A DNA stretch of 64,000 nucleotides. Source: Methanohalophilus sp. RSK. Lineage in GTDB: Archaea; Halobacteriota; Methanosarcinia; Methanosarcinales; Methanosarcinaceae. This document shows, piece by piece, positions 46,427-55,706 of this stretch. Numbering within the stretch: the stretch's first letter is position 1; each line of letters begins with the position of its first letter. The translations under genes and the position numbers were made by a program. The stretch lies in NCBI RefSeq assembly GCF_003722075.1, contig NZ_RDSK01000009.1, forward strand, positions 62,001 to 126,000, written 5' to 3'. The notes beneath the pieces were generated by a model. It saw only the letters and a program-made list of their open reading frames with translations, was not told the DNA's origin and made no database searches.

Positions 46427-46509
46427 TGCGAGAGGGGGGATTCGAACCCACGAACTCCTACGAGAATGGATCTTGAGTCCATCGCCGTTGGCCGCTTGGC
46501 TACTCTCGC
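46427..46509 (-). tRNA. tRNA-Leu (CAA anticodon)
   Basis: Type II tRNA of 83 nt. Acceptor stem GCGAGAG/CTCTCGC is perfect, with an A discriminator. The anticodon arm ATGGA-CTCAAGA-TCCAT gives anticodon CAA, which reads UUG leucine codons. The long variable arm and a T loop TTCGAAT are present. No intron; CCA not encoded. Confidence 0.96.
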
Positions 46510-46733
46510 ACACTGGTTTTGAAGTTAAGGATAATAATTATCCTGCAAGCAAAATATTGCAACGTCTAAATAACATGATTTTTTATAAATCTATCGCAGG
46601 AAATGTGGAAACTTTTGTGATTTTGTGCATATGGAATCCATTTCAATATTTATTGAAACAGATATATTGATATAGATAGAACGCGATTTAACAATTATTG
46701 AAATGCATTATTATGGCAACAGAGGTCTTATAA

Positions 46734-47918
46734 ATGGAAGATAAATCCTGCATTACAAAAGAAGCAAAAGGTCTTGGTTTCTTTGAAAGATACCTGACCC
46801 TGTGGGTAGGACTATGCATTGTTGCCGGTATCCTGCTTGGCAGGTTCGCCCCCGGAGTTGCAATATACCTTGATAGTCTTGCTATTTATTCCAACGGTGC
46901 CCCCGTAATCTCGATCCCGATAGCAATCTGTTTGTTCTTCATGATGTATCCTATCATGGTGAAAATCGATTTCGATGAAGTACTCAAAGCCGGGAAGAAT
47001 TTCAAACCCGTCGGCCTGACACTTTTCATAAACTGGGCTGTCAAACCTTTCACTATGTATGCAATATCCCTGTTCTTCCTCGGCGGCCTTTTTTTGCATT
47101 TCATTGGCCCGGAAGCAGTGGATCTAATCAAGATGCCTCTTGGACTAAACCTGCCTGTGGGTGCAACCTATGGTGAAGGTACGGTAGTGCTTGAAAATGG
47201 GGTGAAAATGCTTGAGGTACCCCTCTGGCGCAGTTATTTTGCAGGAACTATCCTGCTTGGTATTGCACCCTGTACCGCAATGGTGCTTGTCTGGGGCCAC
47301 CTGGCCAGAGGCAATGACGGCCACACACTGGTCATGGTCGCAATCAATTCACTTGCAATGCTACTACTCTATGGCCCACTTGGAGGCTATCTTTTGGGCA
47401 TAGGCAGTTTTCCAGTCCCATGGGAAGCCCTTGCTCTCTCGGTTGGCATATATGTCGCCCTGCCACTTATTGCAGGCTACCTGTCACGCAAGTTCATAAT
47501 GAGGACAAAAGGAGAGGAATGGTTCAATACCAATTTCCTCCACCTGCTGACTCCGATAACCATCACTGCACTGCTCATTACACTGGTCCTCCTGTTCAGT
47601 TACAAGGGTGACATGATCGTAGCACAGCCCCTGACTATCCTGTGGATAGCAGTACCACTGATTATCCAGACGTGTGTGATTTTTGCCCTGGGATACGTGG
47701 TCTCAAAAGGAATCGGTCTTACCTATGAAAATGCTGCCCCAACGGCAATGATAGGAGCATCCAATCACTTCGAGGTAGCCATTGCAACAGCGACCATATT
47801 GTTTGGAATATCCTCCGGAGCTGCCCTTGCAACGGTCGTAGGAGTATTGATAGAGGTGCCGGTAATGCTGATGCTGGTAAAGATATGCCTGCGTACAAAG
47901 GGCTGGTTTAGGGGCTGA
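46734..47918 (+). CDS. ACR3-type arsenite efflux transporter
   Basis: 394-residue membrane protein of the ACR3/bile acid:sodium symporter superfamily with about ten helices. The conserved functional Cys lies in [14 protein letters not shown] (about residue 180). The chain is longer than the usual 350 or so because of a segment of about 40 residues between the fourth and fifth helices (around 122-162). It exports arsenite or antimonite. The ATG follows AGAGGTC. No arsR, arsA or arsC lies beside it. A decayed paralogue is 3 kb to the left. Confidence 0.93.
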   Translation: MEDKSCITKEAKGLGFFERYLTLWVGLCIVAGILLGRFAPGVAIYLDSLAIYSNGAPVISIPIAICLFFMMYPIMVKIDFDEVLKAGKNFKPVGLTLFINWAVKPFTMYAISLFFLGGLFLHFIGPEAVDLIKMPLGLNLPVGATYGEGTVVLENGVKMLEVPLWRSYFAGTILLGIAPCTAMVLVWGHLARGNDGHTLVMVAINSLAMLLLYGPLGGYLLGIGSFPVPWEALALSVGIYVALPLIAGYLSRKFIMRTKGEEWFNTNFLHLLTPITITALLITLVLLFSYKGDMIVAQPLTILWIAVPLIIQTCVIFALGYVVSKGIGLTYENAAPTAMIGASNHFEVAIATATILFGISSGAALATVVGVLIEVPVMLMLVKICLRTKGWFRG

Positions 47919-48021
47919 AAAGCCCACATTTTCCTTTTTAGTGATAGCAGGAACACCTCAATACATCATACAAAACCTATTTTTGCAATAAGTTCCAAGT
48001 TCCATATACAGAGGTGGTTTC

Positions 48022-48684
48022 ATTAGATATCCAATATTCCTTTTTTTTATCATTATAGTGCTTGTAGCAGGCTGCATTTCCAACACACCGCAGGAAACAG
48101 AAAGTGGTGTGCAGGACAATGAGACAGAAACACTGGAAAATGACGGTGTTGAACTTACACCTATTGAAGAGCAGCGCAACAATGGCATCAAGGGAAGCCA
48201 GTATATTGATAGAGATACCTACACACTCAAAATCAGTGGAATGGTAAATGAAACTGAAAATATAAGTTATGAGCAGCTCACCTCCTACCCAGCCGTTTCC
48301 AGGGTTGTGCCGCTTGACTGTGTAGAAGGCTGGCGCTTTACAGCACTGTGGACCGGTGTACCAGTGGAAATCCTCTTAGAAGAAGCGGGAGTCAGTGCAG
48401 GGGCGAATACGGTTATTTTCTATTCAAAAGACGGTTATTCTACATCCCTTTCCCTGGATTACCTGATTGATAACAATATTATCGTTGCCTACAAACTTAA
48501 CAACGTCACCCTCCCCCAGGAAAGAGGCTTTCCCCTGCAACTTGTAGCAGAGGGAAAATATGGTTACAAATGGGCTAAATGGATCACAGCGATAGAGGTT
48601 ACGGACAACGACAGTTATGAAGGATTCTGGGAAAGCCGCGGCTACAATAATAATGCAGATGTGGATGGCCCAAGGTTTCAATAA
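48022..48684 (+). CDS. Molybdopterin-binding (sulfite-oxidase-like) lipoprotein, probable AUU start
   Basis: About 220 residues. The predicted N-terminus is a lipoprotein signal: RYPIFLFFIIIVLVAGC, with lipobox VAGC, followed by an acidic linker and then an oxidoreductase molybdopterin-binding domain (PF00174-like; about 55-215). The Mo-ligand Cys is in VPLDCVEGW. The only conventional start (GTG at 48058) would remove the signal's charged and most of its hydrophobic part. An ATT at 48022, with GAGGTG six bases upstream, restores it; no ATG, GTG or TTG lies further upstream before the stop at 47989. The single-domain form lacks the usual dimerisation domain, and its substrate is unknown. It would be anchored outside the cytoplasmic membrane. 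Confidence 0.75.
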   Translation: MRYPIFLFFIIIVLVAGCISNTPQETESGVQDNETETLENDGVELTPIEEQRNNGIKGSQYIDRDTYTLKISGMVNETENISYEQLTSYPAVSRVVPLDCVEGWRFTALWTGVPVEILLEEAGVSAGANTVIFYSKDGYSTSLSLDYLIDNNIIVAYKLNNVTLPQERGFPLQLVAEGKYGYKWAKWITAIEVTDNDSYEGFWESRGYNNNADVDGPRFQ

Positions 48685-48706
48685 TTAGAAATAAGATTCA
48701 GAGATT

Positions 48707-48797
48707 GGAAGAAGGCAGAGGTATTGTAAAACAGGTGCAAACCATACAATTCGGGACTTTTTGTTTCTAAGCCCAATTACCTCCGCCTTACTCTTCC
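48707..48797. other. Long imperfect stem-loop in a 300-base intergenic region
   Basis: GGAAGAAGGCAGAGGTATTG (48707-48726) is nearly the inverse of 48774-48797 (reverse complement GGAAGAGTAAGGCGGAGGTAATTG without small indels). It forms a 20-bp stem with a loop of about 47 bases. The rest of 48685-48984 is AT-rich without a gene. It could be a small RNA, a terminator-like structure or a mobile-element remnant. Confidence 0.4.
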
Positions 48798-48953
48798 AGA
48801 AGTTATAATCATTCCTCTGTTGCATTTATACTTCTACAATATAATATACAGAGTATATAGAATAAATATATCACAGAACCACAAGTCAGAACCAATTGTA
48901 CCTGACATATACTGATACTTCAGGATAATTCTGCAATTTTCGTGAAATAAACT

Positions 48954-48964
48954 TTTTAAATATA
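48954..48964 (+). promoter_or_regulatory. TATA box for a leaderless SnoaL-like gene
   Basis: TTTTTAAATAT, centred about 26 bases before the ATG at 48985. That distance places the transcript start at or next to the start codon, so the message is probably leaderless. There is no ribosome-binding site before the ATG. Confidence 0.55.
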
Positions 48965-48984
48965 GACCCTGTCTATTACTAGCA

Positions 48985-49428
48985 ATGGGAAAAAATGAGA
49001 CTAACGATGAGCAAACCTGTGGCTCTCTTGACAAAAACAAAGAAATTGTGCTGAAAGTCGCCAGAGAAGGCTGGAATCCTGTTATCGTAGATAAGCACTG
49101 TACAGATGATTATCTGATGCATTATGGCGGAGAAAAACTGGACAGGGAAAATCTCAAGGAATTCATGGGTGCCATACACCATGCCCTTCCAGACCTTCAT
49201 TTTGAAATAGAAGATATAATAGCTGAAAAAGACAAGGTTGTTACGCGCTGGAAAGCAGAAGGAACCCATAAAAGGGCATTTCAGGGTGTATTTCCTACAA
49301 ACCACAAAGTTAGTTTTACGGGAATGACCATAAGCAGGGTGAAGGGTGAAAAGATTGCCGAGGAATGGGAAGAGGTCGACCAGCTCAATTTTACCCAACA
49401 ATTTGGAGTCTATCCCGACGATTTGTAA
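48985..49428 (+). CDS. SnoaL-like (NTF2-fold) protein
   Basis: 147 residues of the SnoaL polyketide-cyclase-like/NTF2 fold. Typical segments are the N-terminal helix before EGWNPVIVDKHCTDDYLMH, the FMGAIHHALPDLHFEIEDIIAEKDKVVTRW-type strand pair and the closing EEWEEVDQLNFTQQFG. Such proteins are found as isolated single genes in many genomes and their substrates are mostly unknown; real polyketide chemistry is not implied. Single gene with its own TATA box. Confidence 0.88.
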   Translation: MGKNETNDEQTCGSLDKNKEIVLKVAREGWNPVIVDKHCTDDYLMHYGGEKLDRENLKEFMGAIHHALPDLHFEIEDIIAEKDKVVTRWKAEGTHKRAFQGVFPTNHKVSFTGMTISRVKGEKIAEEWEEVDQLNFTQQFGVYPDDL

Positions 49429-49535
49429 TTTATTATATAGCAGACAACACTATCCTCTGCCCACTTGATTTTAATATAAAAAGATATTAATTAAACCATC
49501 AAAACATCACTGGAATAATTCTTCGGAGAATTCAA

Positions 49536-51209
49536 TTGGACACTACTAACCTCATATTGGCGATATTTTTAGTATACTGGGCCGCAGTTGCCTATCTTAA
49601 CAAAAGGGGTGTACTGGAGAAGTACAACATATCCGCATATGGCCCTATACTCATGATCAGAACTGTCAGGGGTGTGGCTCTTCTGGATAAACTTGCAAAA
49701 CCCCGCCGTTACTGGAGAGTATTTGCAAATACCGGCATTGTGCTAATGTTCATAGGCATGTTTGCCATGCTTTTTATTGTCATTCTTTCAGATATCGCGC
49801 TTATTTCTTCCCTTACAGAGAATGCAATGCCTCAACCCGGGAAATTCAACGAGGCACGTAATGTATTCCTGATCCCCGGTGTCAACGAATTTATCCCGCT
49901 TACCTGGGGCATCATTGCCCTGGTAGTAACACTTGTGGTTCATGAATTTGCCCATGCCATTCTTGCCAGGGTAGAAGATATCAGGGTAAAATCCATGGGA
50001 ATACTTTTTGCCCTGGTGCCTATTGGAGGATTTGCTGAACCCGATGAGGAGCAACTTTTCGGGGAAGGGAAAGACGAATTTGGAAGTCCTGTAATAAATG
50101 AAAAAAAGGCCACCAGAAACCAGCGTGCACGCGTCCTGGCTGCCGGAGTGATGTCTAATTTTGCAGTGGCCCTGATTGCTTTTGTTCTCTTTTTCGGACC
50201 AGTGCTGGGGGCTATAGCTCCTATGAGCGATACAATGGTCGTGAATGTTAAAGAAAACTCTGTAGCTGATATTGCAGGTATTGAAAAGGGAATGATAATT
50301 ACCGGCATCGATAATCAGGAAATACGTTATGCCAATGACGTTGTAGCCTATTTGAACAAAACAGAAATTGGATCTACGGTCACCCTGAAAGCAGCCAAAG
50401 ACCGAAAGGTAAGAGAGTATGAACTGAAAGTAACCGACAAGCAGGATACCGGAGATTTTGGAATATATATCAATGATATTGTAGATGGTTCACCTGCAGA
50501 AAGAAGTAACCTTGAAAAAGGGATGTTTTTACTATCCATCAATAATGTTACTACCCAAACCCCTGAAGAATTTGTCAATTTCATGAATACCACAACTGCC
50601 GGCCAGGAAGTGGAGATAAAGGTCAAGACAACTGAGGGAGAATATAATAAATACACTCTGACACTGGGGCAACATCCGGATGGCACTTCTGAAAAAGGAT
50701 TTTTGGGAGTCTATTATGGCACAGATGGCGTAAAGAATATACCGGTCGGACTTTCCATCGGCGAGTACCCCGCCCACGAATATCTGGATATGCTCAAAGG
50801 TCTGCCTTCTATGCTTACCGGTGTAGCTGGCTGGGTAATTATGTTAGGCCTGCCCATAATAGGATTTACAGGAGAAGGATTCCCCGGCTTTAGTGGCACT
50901 TTTGCCCAGTTCTATGAACCTGTTGGGTGGGGCGAGCCTCTCGGTGTAGGAATATTCTGGGTTGCCAACAGCCTTCTTTGGATTGGATGGCTGAACTTCT
51001 ATGTAGGCTTATTCAACTGCCTTCCGGCTGTCCCGCTGGACGGAGGACATGTATTCAGGGATTACCTCCAATCGTTCCTCAAACGGTTTACAGGAGATGA
51101 AATCAAGTCAACCACTCTTGCAGGAACCATAGCAGGCACATTTACAATCCTAATCATATTGTCCTTTGTCCTGATGATATTCGGACCTTACATAGTTCAT
51201 GGTTTCTAA
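49536..51209 (+). CDS. Site-2-type membrane metalloprotease (M50) with tandem PDZ domains
   Basis: 557 residues. The zinc motif HEFAH (about residue 136) lies in a membrane helix, and the third ligand motif LDGGH (about 501) follows NFYVGLFNCLPAVP. Two PDZ-like domains lie between them (about 230-310 and 315-400). Membrane helices occur at the N-terminus (1-25, 65-95), around the active site and at the C-terminus. It cleaves transmembrane substrates inside the bilayer, probably for regulated proteolysis or clearance of signal peptides. The start is a TTG at 49536 with GGAG seven bases upstream. It leads a same-strand run with the potassium channel genes. Confidence 0.93.
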   Translation: MDTTNLILAIFLVYWAAVAYLNKRGVLEKYNISAYGPILMIRTVRGVALLDKLAKPRRYWRVFANTGIVLMFIGMFAMLFIVILSDIALISSLTENAMPQPGKFNEARNVFLIPGVNEFIPLTWGIIALVVTLVVHEFAHAILARVEDIRVKSMGILFALVPIGGFAEPDEEQLFGEGKDEFGSPVINEKKATRNQRARVLAAGVMSNFAVALIAFVLFFGPVLGAIAPMSDTMVVNVKENSVADIAGIEKGMIITGIDNQEIRYANDVVAYLNKTEIGSTVTLKAAKDRKVREYELKVTDKQDTGDFGIYINDIVDGSPAERSNLEKGMFLLSINNVTTQTPEEFVNFMNTTTAGQEVEIKVKTTEGEYNKYTLTLGQHPDGTSEKGFLGVYYGTDGVKNIPVGLSIGEYPAHEYLDMLKGLPSMLTGVAGWVIMLGLPIIGFTGEGFPGFSGTFAQFYEPVGWGEPLGVGIFWVANSLLWIGWLNFYVGLFNCLPAVPLDGGHVFRDYLQSFLKRFTGDEIKSTTLAGTIAGTFTILIILSFVLMIFGPYIVHGF

Positions 51210-51220
51210 ACACAGGATGG

Positions 51221-52231
51221 ATGAAAATGAAATTACCGGCCAAGTGGAGACGATCACTGTACCATTACCTGGGAATTTCCCTGGGATTGGTAATCATAGA
51301 TACGATCTTCTTCCTCCTGCTGGTAAATTATGAGGGGCAAACGCAGTTTTATAATCCTGTAGATGCTCTATATTGGGTGATTTCAACTACCACTACTGTA
51401 GGTTACGGAGACATTGTTTTAACAAGTCCAATTGGCAAAATTTTTGCCATCTTCGTAGAATTGAGTGGCGTAGCCATGGTATTTGGGATTTTGATTACTT
51501 TTGTCATCACACCATGGTTTGAAAAAGCCCTGAACATGCCCCTTCCAACAAAAGCCCAGGACTCCTTTTATTCCCATATAATCATTTGTGGCTACAACCG
51601 GTTAATGGAAACACTCATAGATGAACTTGAGGACCAGAAAGTCAATTTCATAATCATTGAAGACAATGAAGAGATACTTCGAAGCCTTATTGAAAAAAAA
51701 AGACCATGCATATACGGTAAAGCTACAGATGACGAAACACTGGAAAATGCCAGGATTCGCAATGCTCGCTTTTTGATAGCAAATCGCTCTGATGAAGAAA
51801 ACGCCAGTATTGTCCTTACCGCTTCCAGTCTTGCAGATGTTCACATAATAGCAGTAGCCGAAGATTCAGCAAATATCAAATACCTCAAATATGCAGGTGC
51901 AAATCGTGTAGTTTCCCCCAAACTTGTACTTGGCAGGTTCCTGGGAAAAAAAGCACTGGACCCCTATGTAATGGGGCTTGGCGGTGCAACTACATTTATG
52001 GATGGATATAACATTGTAGAACTTCCCGTATACCCTGCAAGCCAGCTTATTGGCAAACCATTCAACGAAGCTAATATCCACAAGAAAACAGGAGCAAATA
52101 TAATAGGATTAAGAAAAGAAGGTAAATTGCTCCTGAAAGTTGAGGATGAAGAAATAATTAAAGAAAATACTGTACTGCTTGCAACCGGTACAATGGAACA
52201 TTTGAGTGAATTAAAGGATCTTACAAAATGA
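51221..52231 (+). CDS. Potassium channel with RCK domain (MthK-like)
   Basis: 336 residues. Two membrane helices flank a pore with selectivity filter TTTTVGYGD (residues 56-64). A cytoplasmic RCK N-domain follows (HIIICGYNRLMETLIDEL, about 115-240) and an RCK C-domain (about 255-336). Such channels are tetramers gated by Ca2+, nucleotides or pH through the RCK ring. It begins 11 bases after the protease gene and is followed by a free RCK protein, so ion balance is the theme of this operon. Confidence 0.95.
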   Translation: MKMKLPAKWRRSLYHYLGISLGLVIIDTIFFLLLVNYEGQTQFYNPVDALYWVISTTTTVGYGDIVLTSPIGKIFAIFVELSGVAMVFGILITFVITPWFEKALNMPLPTKAQDSFYSHIIICGYNRLMETLIDELEDQKVNFIIIEDNEEILRSLIEKKRPCIYGKATDDETLENARIRNARFLIANRSDEENASIVLTASSLADVHIIAVAEDSANIKYLKYAGANRVVSPKLVLGRFLGKKALDPYVMGLGGATTFMDGYNIVELPVYPASQLIGKPFNEANIHKKTGANIIGLRKEGKLLLKVEDEEIIKENTVLLATGTMEHLSELKDLTK

Positions 52232-52244
52232 CAGGTGACCTGGA

Positions 52245-52928
52245 ATGCAAATGGGCCATATAATCGTTCTTGGATATGGGGATGTAGGAAAAAGGATTGC
52301 AGAAGTACTTGACGAGAACGATATCCCTTTTGTCATTGTTGATTCAAAAGAAGACCTTTTCCTGAGACCGGATTTTGAATATATAGTGGGTAATGGTACG
52401 GAAGAAGAAGTACTCAAAAATGCGGGTATCGAGAATGCCTCTACGGTTATAATTTGTCTGAATCACGATACGGATGTTATCTTTGCCACTCTTATCTCCA
52501 GAGGATTAAATCCGGAGTCCACAATATTTTCCAGAGCAAATTCAGTCGAATCCATTGACAAAATATACAAAGCAGGAGCCGATTATGTTGCTTCCCTTTC
52601 TATAGTTGCCGGCCAGATGCTGGCAAAAATCACTTCTGTTTTTTATGGGGGCGGAGGATACTGCCCGATAGAAGATATAATGCTTTATGAGGGAATTGAA
52701 ATTGAGCGTCATGTCGTGGGTAAGAGCATGGGAAGAAAGACAATCGGCGAACTTGATCTGTATAGTACTATCGGGTGTCGTGTAATCGGCTATATGCAAG
52801 GAGATACGAAAAAGATAGAAGAACTGGATGATGTAGTCCTTGAAAAGGGAGATGTCATATCTGTTGTAGGCACACGCGAGGATATTGCCCGCTTCAAAGA
52901 AAGATACAAAGATGTAAAGGATAAGTAA
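52245..52928 (+). CDS. TrkA/RCK-type potassium regulatory protein
   Basis: 227 residues with an NAD-binding RCK_N domain (HIIVLGYGDVGKRIAEVL, with Asp at the end of strand 2 in VDSKED) and an RCK_C domain (about 140-225). There is no membrane segment. It starts 13 bases after the channel gene with AGGTGA upstream. It probably forms or modulates a regulatory ring for the adjacent channel or for a Trk transporter encoded elsewhere. Confidence 0.92.
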   Translation: MQMGHIIVLGYGDVGKRIAEVLDENDIPFVIVDSKEDLFLRPDFEYIVGNGTEEEVLKNAGIENASTVIICLNHDTDVIFATLISRGLNPESTIFSRANSVESIDKIYKAGADYVASLSIVAGQMLAKITSVFYGGGGYCPIEDIMLYEGIEIERHVVGKSMGRKTIGELDLYSTIGCRVIGYMQGDTKKIEELDDVVLEKGDVISVVGTREDIARFKERYKDVKDK

Positions 52929-52934
52929 GATATA

Positions 52935-53708
52935 ATGGCTTTAGACCCCTTTCTTCTTACAATACTAATCCTGGGACTTTCCTCCATTTTTGCATTATTG
53001 GGAATCGGAGGGGCAGTAATCTATGTACCCCTTTTTTACTGGATTGGTATTGACCTGAGAATAGCAATCCCGCTTGCCCTTCTACTCAATGTGACCACAG
53101 CCGGTTCATCTTCATTTACATACCTGAAAAAGAAAGTGATAGATTTTCATACTGCAATTCCTTTCCTTATTTTTTCAGTAATCGGAGCACCAATTGGAAC
53201 ACATATTGGCATGAGAGTTTCTGAGGAGACAATTCTCTTTATTTTCAGTGTTGTAATAGTTCTTGTCGGATTAAGCATGCTCATTAATGGCAAAAAACAA
53301 ACATACATAGCAGAACCAGCAACCAAAAGGAGACTGCTTTTGGGGTCGCTTGTGGGAGTGGGGGTCGGAATAACTGCGGGGATGCTGGGTATCGGGGGCG
53401 GAACTTTCGTGGTACCTCTGCTCCTTGGTCTTGGATATGGGATAAGGGAGGCACCTGCCACGTCATCGCTAATTGTAATGATCTCTTCACTGTCTGGCCT
53501 TATCTCCCATCTCAACAATATAGAAATTTCTGGTACTACAATGATTCTATTTGCAACTGCCTCACTGATTGGAAGCCAGTTTGGCTCCCGGATTATGTAT
53601 ACTTCAAAATGGAATCTTGAAACCCTTTCCAGAAAATATTTCAAAAAAATTTTCGGATTGATGCTTATAGTAGTTGCTGTATTGTTGCAATATCGTATCA
53701 GTTTTTAA
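52935..53708 (+). CDS. TauE/SafE family membrane exporter
   Basis: 257 residues with about eight hydrophobic segments in two inverted repeats. Family signatures are the glycine-rich LLGIGGAVIYVPLF near the N-terminus and its counterpart GMLGIGGGTFVVPLLLGLG in the second half. The family moves sulfite, sulfoacetate, taurine-derived or other organosulfur anions; the substrate here is unknown. It begins 6 bases after the RCK gene and probably belongs to the same transcript. An oligo-T does not follow; tRNA-Arg is 55 bases downstream. Confidence 0.9.
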   Translation: MALDPFLLTILILGLSSIFALLGIGGAVIYVPLFYWIGIDLRIAIPLALLLNVTTAGSSSFTYLKKKVIDFHTAIPFLIFSVIGAPIGTHIGMRVSEETILFIFSVVIVLVGLSMLINGKKQTYIAEPATKRRLLLGSLVGVGVGITAGMLGIGGGTFVVPLLLGLGYGIREAPATSSLIVMISSLSGLISHLNNIEISGTTMILFATASLIGSQFGSRIMYTSKWNLETLSRKYFKKIFGLMLIVVAVLLQYRISF

Positions 53709-53763
53709 ATGCCCTATAGAAAAGTTTAATAGACGTTATCACTATGATAAAGCTGCTCCCTGC

Positions 53764-53861
53764 GGGCCCGTGGGGTAGCCAGGATATCCTGATGGGCTTC
53801 GATGTTACCTAGAAAGGTGCGAAGATACCCATTGACTCGTGTTCGAATCGCGGCGGGCCCG
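53764..53861 (+). tRNA. tRNA-Arg (UCG anticodon) with 24-nt intron
   Basis: Acceptor stem GGGCCCG/CGGGCCC is perfect, with a G discriminator. The anticodon stem is ATGGG/CCCAT. The exon loop after splicing is CTTCGAA, giving anticodon TCG. An intron of 24 nt (53803-53826) sits at the canonical position 37/38. It forms a bulge-helix-bulge: the 4-bp central helix CTTC/GAAG is flanked by 3-base bulges GAT and ATA. The mature tRNA is 74 nt. The T arm is TCGTG-TTCGAAT-CGCGG, with two G-U pairs. Confidence 0.93.
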
Positions 53862-53893
53862 TTCTTTTCTAATTATAATCGAATGTCAGGTAC

Positions 53894-55513
53894 TTATTCA
53901 TCCAGGTTTATTTCAAATCCTACAACCGGTTGTCCAAGCCCGAAATTGAGTATGACTTGCGGATGAATTTCTCCCATCACACCCACTTTTATACCATTTA
54001 CCAGAATATCTGCTCTCCTGCCTTCAATAAATGCAGGGTCTTCTGATGCCTTGGCTGAATAGGGAACATTTCGCTCCATCATCATTGAATCAACAATTTC
54101 TCTTATCTCCTCGAAATTTGCCAGCGCATGAATGGACGTAGCTGCCAGATGCAGTTTATTTGTACAATCTACGATAGCCTCACCTACCTCAAATATGCGC
54201 TGAGGCAGCTCATGGTGCTGGTTCAGGGAAAGAATTTCCAGCTGGTTGGGTAGGAGGGTTGTACGTATCATTGTCTGGTCTTCACTGATGGGATGCATTA
54301 CAGGCGTCACATCTTCTGTATGGGGCCTCCTCATATTATCAAAGTGCACCTTTTCACTGGTAAGGGTAAATGGCATCACTTCAGAATATCCCAATCCAAT
54401 CATAATCTCCCTGATATTATCCTGCATCAGGGAAAGGGGGTGTGCCTCACCGGTAGTGGAAGTGGACGGGAATATTGCCTCAATATTGTCAAAACCTACT
54501 GAAATTGCAATGTCTTCAATAATGTCATAATTATGCAGGATATCTGCCCTGTAGGGAGGAATTTCTATCTCTACTGCATTGGTGTCTGCAGGTGATGCTG
54601 CATAACGCATTTTTCTCAAATGGCCTGCTACTTCCTCTGATGTCAAATCCATACCAACAAGAGATTTTACTTCATCCATTGAAATAATACGTTTTTCCGG
54701 TGAGAGATCAGGAGTTATCTTTGATTCCCCGCCGGGATAATTGATCTTAACAGATTCAATCCTGCCTCCACGATCGGCAAGTGCAGCCACAACAATGTTG
54801 AGGGCTGTGTAAACTTCGCCACTCAGGCCGGTTACATCTATAAAAAGATCGGTGGTGTTTTTGTCCACCATGGTTAGTGTTCCGTTTATGATAGGTGGGA
54901 AAGAAAGCACCTGATCATTAGCATCAAGTATAAGGGGATATTTTGAATAGCCTTCAAGAAGATGGGCAAAACGTGTACCTTTTGGATGTTTTTCAAGAAT
55001 TTCTGCCAGGTTCATGGGTTCGGTAAAATCGAGAGGAACAAATTCCACCGATGGATCGGCACCTATATACTTAAAAGGTGGTTTGATCCCGGAGAGGTCA
55101 TGAACCCCGATTGACACTTTCTTGCGGTTCCTCCCCAATCCCCAATGCAGGGATTCCTGCAGGTCCATCAGGGATTTTATTGAAGACTCAGTAAATTTGA
55201 CCCCTCGGACAATCGCACAACCAAGCACAGGACGGATATTCTTTATATCATCGTCCAGAGATATTTCAACATCTGAATCATTAATATCATATTTTACAGG
55301 GCCTGTTTCAATATCCATAAATCCCCGCATTGCCCTGGAAACACCTTCAACACTATATAGATCGGGACGATCGGGGAAGAATTCGATATCAATGGAATTC
55401 TCTTCAAGACGTTCGATATCTGCTCCGATCATGGGAACCCTATCTATTATGCTATCCCGGTCAGTACCTGTAAGTTTCTCAAGGTCTTCATAATCCAGTG
55501 TTATAATGGGCAT
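53894..55513 (-). CDS. pheT: Phenylalanine--tRNA ligase beta subunit
   Basis: 539 residues, the archaeal-type beta subunit of PheRS. Recognisable parts are the N-terminal domain ([30 protein letters not shown]), the B3/4 and B5 regions (about 100-340) and the catalytic-core-like C-terminal domain ([35 protein letters not shown]). It has no N-terminal EMAP/OB domain and no C-terminal anticodon-binding extension, as usual in archaea. The alpha subunit is not in this window. Confidence 0.96.
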   Translation of the reverse strand: MPIITLDYEDLEKLTGTDRDSIIDRVPMIGADIERLEENSIDIEFFPDRPDLYSVEGVSRAMRGFMDIETGPVKYDINDSDVEISLDDDIKNIRPVLGCAIVRGVKFTESSIKSLMDLQESLHWGLGRNRKKVSIGVHDLSGIKPPFKYIGADPSVEFVPLDFTEPMNLAEILEKHPKGTRFAHLLEGYSKYPLILDANDQVLSFPPIINGTLTMVDKNTTDLFIDVTGLSGEVYTALNIVVAALADRGGRIESVKINYPGGESKITPDLSPEKRIISMDEVKSLVGMDLTSEEVAGHLRKMRYAASPADTNAVEIEIPPYRADILHNYDIIEDIAISVGFDNIEAIFPSTSTTGEAHPLSLMQDNIREIMIGLGYSEVMPFTLTSEKVHFDNMRRPHTEDVTPVMHPISEDQTMIRTTLLPNQLEILSLNQHHELPQRIFEVGEAIVDCTNKLHLAATSIHALANFEEIREIVDSMMMERNVPYSAKASEDPAFIEGRRADILVNGIKVGVMGEIHPQVILNFGLGQPVVGFEINLDE

Positions 55514-55637
55514 GGGGATCTTCCGTTAAGTTGGTCTGTATGCTTGGAAAGTAATGGGTATCTAAGATTTAATGTTTTTCATGGATAGGTCAAAGGAGAA
55601 TATTATCCATAACTATAATAATGATTATAATATTATT

Positions 55638-55647
55638 ACTTATATAC
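55638..55647 (+). promoter_or_regulatory. TATA box of the Tad-like module B
   Basis: ACTTATATAC about 60-70 bases before the ATG at 55707, in an AT-rich divergent region of 193 bases. It predicts a leader of about 35-40 bases ending in the CCGGTGAC ribosome-binding site. Confidence 0.5.
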
Positions 55648-55706
55648 ATCTACGCTGCGTTTAGGCTCATAATACCCATAAATAATAATTAATTTCCGGT
55701 GACAAA

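Noticed and set aside
48058-48684. GTG at 48058 as start of the molybdopterin lipoprotein
   Set aside because: It would leave only VLVAGC before the lipobox Cys, too short for an export signal, and it has no ribosome-binding site; the ATT at 48022 fits better.
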